Of a stretch of 64,000 nt of DNA, positions 42,226-53,720 are shown one piece after another. Location of the stretch: positions 1,550,001-1,614,000 of the forward strand of contig WIUZ02000007.1 in NCBI GenBank assembly GCA_015956445.1. The letters run 5' to 3'. The notes under the pieces are model-generated. The model made no database searches. It was given only the letters and a program-made list of their open reading frames with translations, and was not told where the DNA came from. The stretch is from Thelephora terrestris. Taxonomy: Eukaryota > Basidiomycota > Agaricomycetes > Thelephorales > Thelephoraceae. Made by a program: the position numbers and the translations under genes. The first letter of the stretch is position 1; every line of letters starts with the position of its first letter.

Positions 42226-44573
42226 CCTCAAGAAGAGGACTTGAACACCACCCTGATCTCCACTAGCGGGATACACTTGAGGTATCTATGGATTCGTGCT
42301 AATCAGAGGAACAGGCCTGTCTGTCTTCGGCCGTTACTCCCGCATTGATCGCCGACGTTGAATCTCAATTCTAGCCCGACCTGGGTGATAAGACAGCAGA
42401 GCTCCGTTGTTCCCTCCTACAGTGGACTGGCACTCCGCGCACGATGGTCTACGTCCAGCCTCTATCGTGGATTGGGGTCGCGGTCGACGGCTGCGCCGAG
42501 ATTCTGGTTGGCTTGAGCCAGACTCCACACCGCTGTATCGAACGAAACTTTCTGCTGTGCTTTACTTTATAACCCCAATCACTTACTTCGCCGTTCTTTG
42601 GTTTGCCGGCCGTTCGATTCATGTTGACGGCTTTTTATTTCTGAACAGTTGTGTTTGTGGAATAGCGCCGGTGACTCGACCCACATCGACCTCGTGAGAG
42701 GCAAAATTGTCCCGAACCTCAGCTCAGGACGCATCTTGATTCATCACACTGACAGACGAAACGAGCCTACGGATATTTATACCTGCTTTGTGATCAACGT
42801 CGTCCCTCCTTGAGTTTAGGGAGGCCCACCTCCTGAAACTATCCTCCGAGATTTGTCCTTACACTTGCAACCAGCGGCTTGCTATCCTTGCTATTCTCCT
42901 CTAGGTCCAGAGTCGGTCCATCCCAGAACGTTAGCGCATGTCTCCGGTCAAAGCGGGAAAATAGAACCTTGTCTTGCAAACGCTTGATATCCTCCTTGGT
43001 CGGGATCGATGGACTAGCACCGCGACGCAAACCTGACAGGTGTTGTTACCTTTAGGAAAAAGAAAAGGGCGTTAAACTTTGAGAACACCTGAACACCTCG
43101 TTGGCGTCACCGGGTGTTCCTAGACGATCCCTGAGACGGCGATGATTTGTTTCCTCACCCGAACTACTAGCACGCTCGTTGAATGCGTCCCCGGCAGTGA
43201 GCCATGCCTCTGTTCCTCATATCGTATCACCTAATCAATGGACACAACGCGTTCAGGTGTTGTGAGGGGACATAAAAACGGATGCTTCGAGGACGTCTGT
43301 CCACTTCATGAGCCTCCAATTCCCCCTCCATATCAATCACTTCAACCACAATCCCAACCCCAACCCTTTCGTAGAACCCGTCATCACCGCCAATCGCTCA
43401 CGCTGTTTCCTCCGTCCGTGCAATTTGTCGTGAGCAGGCGCTACCGTTGATCGGGTTTCGGCTGTTTCTTGCCCGGCTCAGGAGCGACGCCTGGTGAAAC
43501 CTTTCGTTGAGTGTCCAGAAGATGTTCATTGCTTGCATCAGAAGGCGTTTGAACGTGTAATAAGGGGTGTAGAGGAGTCGGTGAGAGGTGAGCACGCGTG
43601 TGAGTGATTCATCCGCGTCTCGTGAGAGGGCTCCGACAAGTGGGGGAACACGGTGTTTAGATCTTGAGGAGAGCTCTTTCTTGTCTTGCGGCGGTTGCGA
43701 TTTCTGGAGTTCGATCGCGCGACCCTCTTGGTGAGAACCTGTTCTCTCCCTCAATCCGTGGCCCTCTAACCTTACGTGATCTGAAACACAGGCCATAGCT
43801 CATGGGAACCACTGCTGATCGGATGCGACCGTGAGCTACGTTTCCCCTTTGGAAGAGTCTCAGCACGGTGGTGAGGGCCGAAACTATAGTCGGAGCCGGG
43901 GAATAATTGTCCGAGGCTTGTCGAAGGAGCTCTTGCACGACCATTCTTCGTTGGAACCATTTATCCAACCCGATGCCTTGCGACAGTTTGCATGGCGTTT
44001 TCGAAGGTCAATGCGCGTGGGGAGTGACAAAGCTCCCGAGGTGCATTCCCCCCCTCACCCCATCGTGGCCGAATGAACCTCATCCGCGTACTGCTTTCCT
44101 TTATGCAAACACCTACTACGCATGCACTCATCACGTATGGAGTTTGCATTGTGAACTACGGCAAACACGATAGAACCCTGATGTTCACCACCGTTGATTC
44201 CCATACCCACCGAGCGATCTTGTATTTTATTTCTCCCGCGCCGTAGCCGTTCGGTCATGAGGAGTACCACGCAACCGTCACGATTGTTAGATCTTTCCAA
44301 TGGTTTGTGGTTGGAGAGGAGGCCTACTAACAAAAGGATGGACAATGACCCATGGTGACCACACGGGCCGACTGCCAGGTCCGCCTCGAAGGAACCCATG
44401 GGGAAATTGCACCGAATAAGCCAAGGTGAAACAGTCCAATCGGTACTTTATAGTTCTGGACGCACAAGCACCGCAATCTAAAAATCGATGTAATAGCACG
44501 GAGTGGCACAAGCCGTTGACCGACGGGTGAATTTGACCAAAGAAATTCGCCATGGCCATGCACAAGCGAAAGC
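42226..44573. other. Spacer, no gene supported
   Basis: I see no supported gene. 43693-43727 holds the short repeat shared with 36271-36305. A plus frame at 42407-42697 has a hydrophobic patch near its end but no start or splice evidence. Confidence 0.35.
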
Positions 44574-44580
44574 TATATAA
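44574..44580 (+). promoter_or_regulatory. TATA box of the small gene at 44670
   Basis: TATATAA lies 90 bases before the ATG at 44670, followed by a C-rich leader (CCCCCCTCAGC near 44650), the usual look of basidiomycete core promoters. Confidence 0.5.
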
Positions 44581-44669
44581 GTCGTGGTGAGTTTAGGGGA
44601 AAGCTCATTCCTTACCCACCCCGACGCTCCTCATAGCTTCGCTCCTCATCCCCCCCTCAGCTATCACTG

Positions 44670-45091
44670 ATGGCTCACTCCAGCAACCCAAACGATCCCA
44701 GCTTCTACAACTCCATCGAGGCCTACCCATTCCTGAACAAGCCGCCAGGATATGACCCGTTTCATGGCCAGGCCCGTGGTATCTTTGCGGAATCGATCAT
44801 TGTGCCTCCGCAGGTACCATACGTTGGCCTCCCAGCGTCACAACCCACTGGTGATTGATACCCGAGAAAACGGCTGACGCCAACATAACCAAATATCTAC
44901 AGAACGAACAGGTCCCGGTAAGCCATTTTTACCGTTCCCATATCCCTCATGTAACTGATTGGTCATGCGACGTCAGACGCACAGTCCAGGCTCCCAAACG
45001 GTCAAGGGAGAGTTCGCGATGGCCGTCAGTGGACACAGAAGGATGGCAGAGAATCGTGTGGCCTGGTAAAGAGATGGAAAGGGTTGAATAG
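44670..45091 (+). CDS. Small hypothetical protein, three exons
   Basis: Exons 44670-44850, 44903-44917 (15 bases) and 44985-45091 join to exactly 101 codons including the stop. The start follows a TATA box and a pyrimidine-rich leader. The N-terminus reads MAHSSNPNDPSFYNSIEAYP, then a Pro/Gly-rich part and a basic C-terminus (APKRSRESSRWPS, WPGKEMERVE). There is no signal peptide, membrane segment or known domain. The agreement of splice phases is the main support; the tiny middle exon is a guess. Confidence 0.45.
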
Positions 45092-46184
45092 TTCAACAAG
45101 CTCTGTCCGGTAAGCACGCACGAAACTCTTGAATCAGAACGGCGCACCTAATCCTGTCGTTCGTAATTCAGACGTGGCCGAGTAAACCCCTACAGTCCGG
45201 GGGGGGGGGGGGCAGTCTCCAATCATCCCTTACTGCAACGCAAAAGGACAAGCAATCATCGGAAAGCGCGGAAGAAGGTGAATCCAGAGTGCAGGCCATG
45301 CGGAGGGCTGAGCAAATACTACCGACCGGTGGAAGAGGACGATCATCGGCGTGGGAACAGTAAATTGTACTTATGGATGAATGGGGCAGCGGGAAGCGGC
45401 ATTCCCCGAGGGGGATGACTGTCTCTTCGTTCCCCGTTCACACGGCTCTTCACGGACTACGCGGTGGTCACCGCGAGCCCGTGAGGAGTTCGGTCGACCG
45501 TTTTCACACACTTGAAGTACAGGATAAGCAGCGGGGGGATCACAGGAAAGGGAACAGCTCGCGTAGCTTAATTGTTCTTTGTAAGGTAGGGCTCATTCAG
45601 TCTCGACCAATTCCACGTGGGCGTGACAGTTGTGACCGGCGGCATCCCGAGAAAAAAACCTCGTGGCTAAGAAAAACTAAGGTAGGGAAGAAAGTGGTTA
45701 TAGGGATATAGGTAGACTAAGAATAAGAAGCTATGTACCCTAACATCAATCGGGAGGCAATATCACTCAAGGTTCGCAAGGTAGAGTTATGTTTGGTTAC
45801 TGTGCATCGTCCGAGTCCATGCTCATCTCGGCCTCCTTGGGGACTCAAAATCTCAGTGTGCAGTACGATTACTCAAAATCTGTCTTGAAGAATTATTTGA
45901 GATGCTTCTCTCAACACCTCTCCAAGACAATTTTCTTCGCAAGTACTCTACGAGGGAGATTTTGATTCTTTTGTGTATTTCAAGGGTTTTTGTCACGCAT
46001 TTGTCACGCTTTGGCGGGGAGGTTGCCACGTGGAATTGGTCGAAACTGAATGAGCCCTACCTTAGTAATCCAACGCCGTGTGTCTTCCGCGTTGAAATTT
46101 GACGATATCGGAAGCATCCTCATCTGCGGGGAGAGAACAATGGCCTCGTCTTTGCCCAGCGGTGACGCAATAAAGTAGCAGGAC
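45092..46184. other. Spacer with a poly-G run
   Basis: No gene is supported. 45199-45212 is a run of 14 G, a place where assemblies are often wrong in length. Confidence 0.45.
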
Positions 46185-46328
46185 TTAGGCGCCTTTTTTG
46201 GTGCCGATCAGATCAAGAACTTCCTCCGGGGTCGGATCACGATACACGATCCCGTCACTTGGCGATGTGGCTCGTCTCAAGACCATGGGATATTCCGGGT
46301 CGTCTTCCCCAAAGATACTTATATACAT
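46185..46328 (-). other. Possible small coding exon
   Basis: A 47-codon minus-strand frame (MYISIFGEDDPEYPMVLRRA... to DLIGTKKGA) looks like the C-terminal end of a protein by composition (PTPEEVLDLIG). No upstream exons could be joined and the family is unknown. Confidence 0.22.
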
Positions 46329-47390
46329 AACGCCTCAATGACTATCGTGGGCGCTGCCAAACCTCTCCCCGATTACGAAAGGTGGAAGGGAAAGATATCC
46401 AGGCGATCGAGTTCGAAGAGGTTGAGCCTCACATTCCAGATACTCAGAACGATGCATGAATAAGCGCAAATCGCTGTGTTCGCTTCCATAGTCGCACTTG
46501 TGAGCCCTTCTGTTCTTTCGATGAGCGTTCAATATGTACGCCCCCTATGATACGAGCGATCGACGCCCGAAGTTGGTCGAGCGATCGTTGAGATGCCTCC
46601 GACGGAAAAGTGAGGAGATTGACTTCACGACGTAGCCTCACTCTCACCATCGGTTGTAAGCCAGTCGTCAATTGAGTCGCTCGGTTCCCGGAGATGAAGC
46701 AAGTCTCTATCACGCAAACAAGCAGCACAGACGACGGTATTATAGTTGATTATAGCTGGAGCACAGGGGTATCAAAGGTAGAGGTGTGTTCCAAAAGAAG
46801 CATTAAGACCCGAGACGTTCAGAAACTAGAAAGGAGAAAATTTGCACAGAAGCACTGGGCGGCGGAGCGACATATTGTGTAGACCGAGAGAGGATATTAA
46901 CCCAAGAAGGACCAGCATAAGAGACCGAGACCCAGAGATGTAACGAGACAGATGCAGCCGCGCAAGAGGACCGGTAGAGGACATAAACGCTTTACCCTTG
47001 GCAGTCTCGATGCAAGGGACAGAACTCATGAGATATGTTTCCCTCCGTCTATATTCCGCAAGTCGACCCGACACGCCTTCCAGGGCTCTCTCTGCTTTGC
47101 CTTCCCCTTTCGTGTTCGTTCGGGGCCGAGAGACGACGGGACCCCAGGGCGAGACAGAAATGGTCTACAAGGGATCTAAGATGTTCGCAAGTGCCGACCG
47201 AGACATCAATGGTTACGAGGAAGTGTCGCAGGATAACATGTGAAGGGACGCACCCGATTTCAATATTGAGTATGGGAAGGGGAAGGGGAAGGTGGAACGA
47301 TGGAGGTGAGATCGAGGAGAGGGAGACTGTGAGAAAAGCAGGTTTCTACCGCTACGGCCGTTGTGAGACCGGAAGCGACACAAGAGATGA
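46329..47390. other. Spacer, no gene supported
   Basis: Short frames only; nothing recognised. Confidence 0.4.
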
Positions 47391-48076
47391 TTAATCAGGA
47401 TCGTGAACAGATGAGGTGATTTGCGTACTCTTTGGATCCGCAATCAGCACCTCCAAGCAATTCACCATCTCCTCCTGTACGGCTTCGAGTAGCGACACCC
47501 TGGCGTCGAGTAAAGCGATTTCGCAGGGACTAGTCCACTGCTCGTTGACTGGGGTGTACGAGGGGAGGTGGAAGGAACGCGATTGAAGGTCATGTTGAAT
47601 AGGATGGTCCGTTGACGAATCCTACAGAGCCGTCAGCGAGGTTTCGGGTATGTATATCGATAGGAGAAAAAAATGCCCGGACCGTGGAGGAGAAACTGAG
47701 AGGGGAGGTAGTTTGGGGTTCGCTCTGGATAACGCGCGCCGAAGACCGGAATTGGAAGCAAGGTCGGTGAAAGGTTTGGATACGGAAGGGCGAAGACACT
47801 CACCAATCGACAGATCCTCGAAATTAGGACGACCAGGGTTAAGCTCGCGATTCCGAAGACCAGTACGTGGTCTCTAAGCGGGGGCTGCTCAAGATGATAG
47901 TTGCCGGAGTTGGGGTAGGAGCTGGATAGGTTGGTGGGGGGAAGAGCTGCGTAGATGCTGATTGTAAAGATGCCAATGAGAATCAGCTGGATGCTGAGCT
48001 CGTTGACTCGCCCTAAGGGAGAGACCATGGCGGCGAAGGCCGGAATAAACGGCACGGCGTTGGAAGTGGGGCTCAT
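47391..48076 (-). CDS. Small two-span membrane protein
   Basis: Exons 47804-48076 and 47391-47621 join in frame (phase 0) to 167 residues. Exon 1 has two hydrophobic segments, at about residues 28-46 (SIQLILIGIFTISIYAAL) and 70-86 (VLVFGIASLTLVVLISR), separated by a polar loop. Exon 2 gives a soluble tail with a likely coiled coil (LLDARVSLLEAVQEEMVNCL). The intron of 182 bases is long for this window but has clean GTGAGT and TAG ends. The family is not recognised; an endomembrane location is likely. Confidence 0.6.
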
Positions 48077-48420
48077 CGTGTGAGGATGGGAACAGCGGAT
48101 GGCGAGAACCGGACACGTAGACGGCAGTGGTATCAGAGCAGAAAAGGGGGGTCGCCTTGCAAAAAGCGGTTTTCATACCCCTGCCTTCATAGCGCCGCTG
48201 CGGTTTGAACCGGAAGCGGGACGGATGTACATGACTCCGATCAAACCTCGTCGCTTTCGTTTTAAGGTTGGACTGATCTCACAACTCCATTGTCTTTTCG
48301 TGATCGCTCATCTTGAAGCATCGCAAAGTCGATAGTACTTGTGAAACTTTGCCTTGCCGCTCCGTTCTTCGAAGCTTCACGGGGAAGTAAGTACCCCGAT
48401 GTTGACCATTTCCCATCGCT

Positions 48421-48645
48421 CACCACACGGCATGTCCCGTACACGCGTGACCCGCCACACTTTTCAAGAAGCACCTTCCGTCATCTCCTATCATCCGCCT
48501 GAATGACCCTATTGCGCTATCTAGGACGACTGACCACAGGACCAATAGTTTCGAAATCAGCTAAGAGGTGCCTAGGCCCCAGACTTCTGCTAGCGAGGAC
48601 CGGAATGTTCGGCACGTTTTACGGGTCCGCAACGTTGTATAAATA
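48421..48645 (+). promoter_or_regulatory. BTB-5 upstream block and TATA box
   Basis: Conserved block at 48421-48475 (CACACGGCATGTCCCGTAC, ending CACTTTTCAAGAAGCACC with TTCaaGAA). TATAAATA at 48638-48645, 46 bases before the ATG. Confidence 0.65.
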
Positions 48646-48690
48646 CGACCCATCAGTCGAGAGCGATGTTTAGCACCACCCCCTCCAAAC

Positions 48691-51600
48691 ATGGCGGCAA
48701 CTACCGCTCTCCGGGAGGCTTTGAACCGAGGCATCTCCTCTGGGGGACTCGTCGACACCAAGATCATCTTGTATTCGCACAGGGATTACTCCGGCCGTGT
48801 CCGTCGGCCAAAGGCGCTCTATACCAATAGCCGTGTCCTGAAGACGGTTCCTTACTTCAACGATCGTGAGTGTGCCGCCACACTCGATTACCCCCACGCA
48901 GAACCTCACAGTGCTATTATCAAGTGCTCTTTGGGAATTTCGCAGAGTCCCAGTCCAAAGACTTCAAGGAAGCGATCGACGAAGAGGAATACGCAGAAGA
49001 CTATGGTTATATATCCGACAGCGATCTCGAAGACGACGAGGAAGATAAATTTTCGTTTGTATACAATGGAAAGCCAAAGGTTTATCACCCATCCGACCCG
49101 TTTGCGATCCCAGGCGAGGACAAGGTTGCTTGCGCTGACTATGAGGAATGCGTCGAAGAGGGGAAGGTGGTCAAAGTCCCGGACATCGCGTTTGTGACGT
49201 GAGTACGAACTGATATCCCTTCGGCCCTTCGTTGACGTCATCGTAGGTTCCAGGCTTTTATCATGTATCTCTACACGGGTGTGATAGAATTCGCACCGTT
49301 CGGATCGGAAGAAATTCGTAGATCACGCAAGGCAGAAATTGTTAGGTCCTCCGATGATAAGATCCCCAGACCGTCCCCAAAGTCAATCTACCGGCTTGCC
49401 GATAAAGTCTGTACCTCGCCTCCTCGTTCGACTCAGTGCGCCTGACACTTTACAAACTCCGCCGTAGTATGACATCCCCGCGTTGAAGACCCTTGCCTTG
49501 AGTCACATACGTAGTGGACTAGCCAAGTGCGACATCGTCGAGGAATCGTTCAGCATATTCGCATCTCGGTGGGTCGACCACATTGCCGAAGTTGACTATA
49601 TGCTTATGAAATGTGCAGATATGACGAGGTCAGGAAATTATACATCGATCAGCTCGCGTTCGTCTGGATGGAAGACTCGACGGCGGAAGCGACTCGCGCC
49701 AGGGTCGAGGAAAAGATCGACGGTTTTGCCGAAGGGGATTATGACCATGCAGCGGACACGCTCTCTGCGTTGTGGGAGATTGCAACCAAGGATGGAGACG
49801 CTAAAGCTCCTTCGACTGCTACACCCGCGGTAAGTTCGCCTCAGCTTTTCCATTTTCCATTTGCTCTACGGTGGCGCTTATACTCCGCATGACCAGGCCA
49901 CCCCGGTCACGAGCCCGGAAAATTGGGCGCTTGTGAACAAAGCGCTCATCAAGTCGATTCGCAGAGGTGTCTTTTTTGACAAGAAGTATTGGGCCAGACA
50001 CTCCAAGACTGGGGAGATATTTAAACCCGTCTACTTTTCGAGCATAATCATGAATGATAAGGCGCCGCAACTGGACAAAAGTATGCCGACATTCGCCCTC
50101 TGGTACACCGTGGCGCTGATTGTTGTTAGTTGTCAAGTACCTCAAGGACGAAGATCCGCTCATGAGCGATCTTAAGGGGCAGATCAACATCGAGAGCGAC
50201 TGCGATCAAGCCGATCGCGAGGCGGCGGAACAGAGAGAGAAAGAGAGGTGGCGGAGGAACCAAGAAGCAAAGGAAGCTGAGGAAAGGAGGCTGAGGAACC
50301 GGGAAGCAAAGGAGGCTGAGGAAAGGAGGCTGAGGATGGATCGGGCAGCTTCCTGGGGTCTAGAACCGCAAGTTTCACAGTATCGGCCAGAACCCCCTAA
50401 ACCCCAACCCTGGGGGGATTGGTTCACTCCCTCGACGCTGGAAACCGCTAAAGGGGTGCCGGTGGGGGGTTGGTTGCGGACTTCAACAGAAACTGCTGGA
50501 CTTCAACCCGAGCGTTCTTTAACACCTACTGAAGTTACCCTTCCTTCCTCTGATCGGAAGCCAGCACCAGCACCAGCTCTGCCAGGTCCTTCTACACCAA
50601 TTTCGACCGTCAGTGGACACTACTTCGTGCATATATCGTATGGTCGACGCTGATTCTTCTTGCAGCTGGTTGAGGAGGAGCTTCAGCCAGCGACTACTTC
50701 CCCTAAGCATCGAAAGAAAAAGAAAGGGCGCATCGGGCCCCATGAAACACCCCGGGAGCCAGGACTGCAGCCCACGCCTCAAGAACCCGTTACTCCGCCC
50801 AAGGAATCCCTGCGAGAGCTCCCAAAAATTGAGCTCGTTACTCCGCCCAAGGAATTTCTGCGAGAGCTCGTTACCTCGCCCAATGTACCCGCGCCTCCCA
50901 TTAAGAGGCCCGCACGAGAACACATTACTACCTTCAAGCCCAAGGATCTCGCACAAGAAGAGGACCCATTGGAAATCATTGATGTGGCATGGAGTTCACA
51001 GGAGACGGAAGAACAAATCCGTGCGGTTCTCGTCACTGGGTCGTTCTCGGCGTAGGTGCAAACTCTGTCTCGTCTTTGGCCCAAAAGAAATGACACAATA
51101 ATCAGCTGGAAGTCCATATTCTTCTATCGTTGCACAGACGAAATCTCTTTCGCCCCCCTCAGGTCGCAAGGCGTAGTCTCTCGTGCGAATTACATTCGCG
51201 AGAAGACGGTAGCAACGGCACCTCCACCTTGCTCGCCGAAGAGCATATACGTTCTGGCTGAATTGGTAACGCATCCTTCGATGAATTCCAGTCATGACAC
51301 CAACACGTTGAATTAAGCTAGGAATTCCTGTCCTTCGTGAAAAAGCTTTTGAGGACTTCAAAAAGAAAGTGACCTCGAAAACTGTGGTGGGGGAAGCTTT
51401 CTCGTGGGTCACCGCAGGGTGGGTTCCGCGCCTCCTTTCCAGCGATGAGCTCGAGCTTACTTACGTATTCCCCCAGTCAAAAGGAAATCTTGGAGATGGA
51501 ATGCGATCTTCTGGTTTCGAGTTCCAAAGGCCCGAGCACAGTTGCTCTCGTGAAAGATAGCATCAGACGAGCCTCTGACGGTTCTTCCCCCCACTGTGCT

Positions 51601-51858
51601 GGGGCACTGAAACTTGGGTTGGAAAAGGCGTTTAAGTCTAAGAAAGAGAGCAACGGTGTGAAGTTGCGGTGCTCCCACAGCAGTTGCAACTGGTACAGCA
51701 ACCATGTCTCGTATTCATCCATTGGATCAGGAACCTACCAATGCCAGATGTGCATCAATCGAGGTTGGGGCGGCTACTACTTCCAATGCGCTGGTTGTGG
51801 GTACAACAGGACGAGCAATCATACGGCATGCCAGGGTTGTGGGAAACGATTTTTATAG
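48691..51858 (+). CDS. BTB-5: double BTB/BACK-like protein with expanded linker
   Basis: First gene of the second BTB cluster, closest to BTB-6. The plan is as BTB-1 and open throughout, but the linker inside half 2 (50130-51054) has grown to about 290 residues in two exons. It includes a Glu/Arg-rich tandem repeat (NREAKEAEERRLR and relatives, 50230-50340), a Pro-rich stretch (50380-50600) and a second repeat (TPPKESLREL, TPPKEFLREL, 50795-50875). An extra intron interrupts it (about 50609-50665). Half 1 has LLFGNFAESQSKDF, FQAFIMYLYTG and PSPKSIYRLADK; half 2 resumes with WKSIFFYRCTD and CSPKSIYVLAEL. The tail pairs are RCSHSSC, QCQMC, QCAGC and ACQGC. It is probably functional. Confidence 0.82.
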
Positions 51859-53490
51859 GTGGATAAGCTCACGCCCCGCAGGGGAAATTTAACCACACCG
51901 TTGTGTTGTATTCGATATCGTGTAACGTAGCGAATCTCAATGTAGTTGTAAGGATTCTGTGACCGTTTTATAATCAACCGACCTCGCCAAAATATAACCG
52001 TATCGCCGACAAGTGGCATTGCCCACGACCCTCCTCACCGCGCTCCTAGTTAGACTGCTTCGGAAATGGTGTAAAGGAGGGGAAAAATGAAAGTTGCAGA
52101 CGGTGCGAAGCCGAGCTGAGTAAGCGCGTTGGGGGTTGTGAGGCGGTAAAAAAACCTAACCATAAACAGGGCGTGGGAAGTGTCGACGGGAGTTAGGCTC
52201 TACAGCCAACTTTTGATCGAACGAAAAACAAGACCCCCTCCCTTTCGGTCGTGGGGATTACAAGACTCGGGTTGAGACAAGGGAACTTGATATTGGAGTC
52301 GGGAAGATATGGTGGACGCGAACTCTCGCGGACCGGTTAGCAACCTCAGGTTGGCTATGTTTAAGAGGATCGAACGGTTTTGTGGGTCCACCGTCGAGTG
52401 GATCCGACAACCATGAGACTCAGTCTCTCCATCCAGATTAAGTCCAATGGGAAAGCTGCGGTGGTTCTTGCAGATGCTCTACATAGGCGCCCTCACACCA
52501 CTAGGAAAGTTCGGCCGTTCGTCGGGCACCTCGGCGTTTCCGTCACAGGGAGGGGTGCGATTACCGTGTGTATCTCGCGGTCGCGCCGTCTAGTAGCAAT
52601 CAATGGTGGATTTCTATATCCTATGTGTCGCGCGGCCTTTCGGTTGTATGAGAGCTGGGGTAGACCAAGGGGCCACTGGAGCAAGTCACGCGCGTCACCG
52701 TGACCCCCCTCCCAATGCGAAGTACACGAGGGAGTCGAGAGGTTCTACTGCAGGCACCAGCACAAATCGAGCGTTGTACCCAATCCCTCGGTAGCCGTTC
52801 ACGAAATTTCAACCCCGCTCAGCATTACCCCGCCAGCCAGATGACGATGGGGACTCCCCATCAGCTTGATTCTAGACTGTACTCGTATTCCAAACATCGT
52901 AGCAGATCCGAGGTATGGCGAGCCCTACGCGATGGTGCTCGAAGCTTTGGAGGTGGCGTTTACTGGTCCTAAGAAGGCAGAGCGGTGACATAAAAATCTA
53001 GTCAATCACGGCGGTCCCCTTGTGTCTGGCCGGTATCGTACTTGACACTTACGCAAAGAGGTCGATCTGGAAGTGGCTCATGGCTCAGACACCAACCGGC
53101 ATGGGAATCAGGGGTGAACGGAGATGGCGCCTAGGGGAAATGAAAGTTGTGTAGTGGCAGCCCTGCAGTCCTAAAGGGCCTAGCCCAATACCGAATCTAC
53201 TTGACAAGCACTAGCTTCGATAAGAACTAGCCCGCAGAGTCCTAGTGGGCGGTGCTCGTGGGTTGGGGGTGTGAAGTAAGCGCATCCGCGATCCGTACGT
53301 GTTATGATCACTATCCGATGTACTGGGCCCAGCGAGCACTGGAAGTGGAACGTGCACCAGATCACCGGTAAGCCTGAAATGTGCAGTCATATGACGTTGG
53401 GCCGCGGAGCATAATGCAGCTATCTATCGTTTTGAAAATAGCTGTAACTGGTCAATGGGTGTGAGTAGTTAGTGGGTGATGGGACTGTTC
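51859..53490. other. Spacer with a possible F-box/LRR relic
   Basis: A plus frame at 52410-52700 (MRLSLSIQIKSNGKAAVVLA, ADALHRRPHTTRKVRPFVGH) resembles the LRR-like part of agaric F-box proteins, and part of it matches 17205-17290. No intact gene can be assembled. 52234-52260 is the inverted partner of the 27-base repeat at 24125. Confidence 0.3.
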
Positions 53491-53682
53491 ACCGGACGGC
53501 GTTTCCCGTGAACGCCCATCCCGCCACACTTTTCAAGAAGCACTCCATCATCATCTTCAGTGACCTCAGACGGCTGACACATGACCAATAACTCTAAAAT
53601 CCACTGTGAAGTATCTAGGCCCCATATATCTGCTCGTCATGAACGGTGCATACGGCCCGTTTTGAAGCGGGTTGTATAAATA
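53491..53682 (+). promoter_or_regulatory. BTB-6 upstream block and TATA box
   Basis: Block from about 53491 (CACCGGACGGCGTTTCCCGT) to 53546, ending CACTTTTCAAGAAGCACTCC. TATAAATA at 53675-53682, 39 bases before the ATG. Confidence 0.65.
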
Positions 53683-53720
53683 CGGCTCGTAACGAGCGAA
53701 GCTCACTAAAACCTCCAAAA

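Noticed and set aside
45199-45212. Run of 14 G as a functional G-quadruplex site
   Set aside because: A single homopolymer in gene-poor DNA; its length is also unreliable in assemblies.
53646-53720. Upstream extension of BTB-6
   Set aside because: It covers the TATA box and leader; the start at 53721 matches the other copies.
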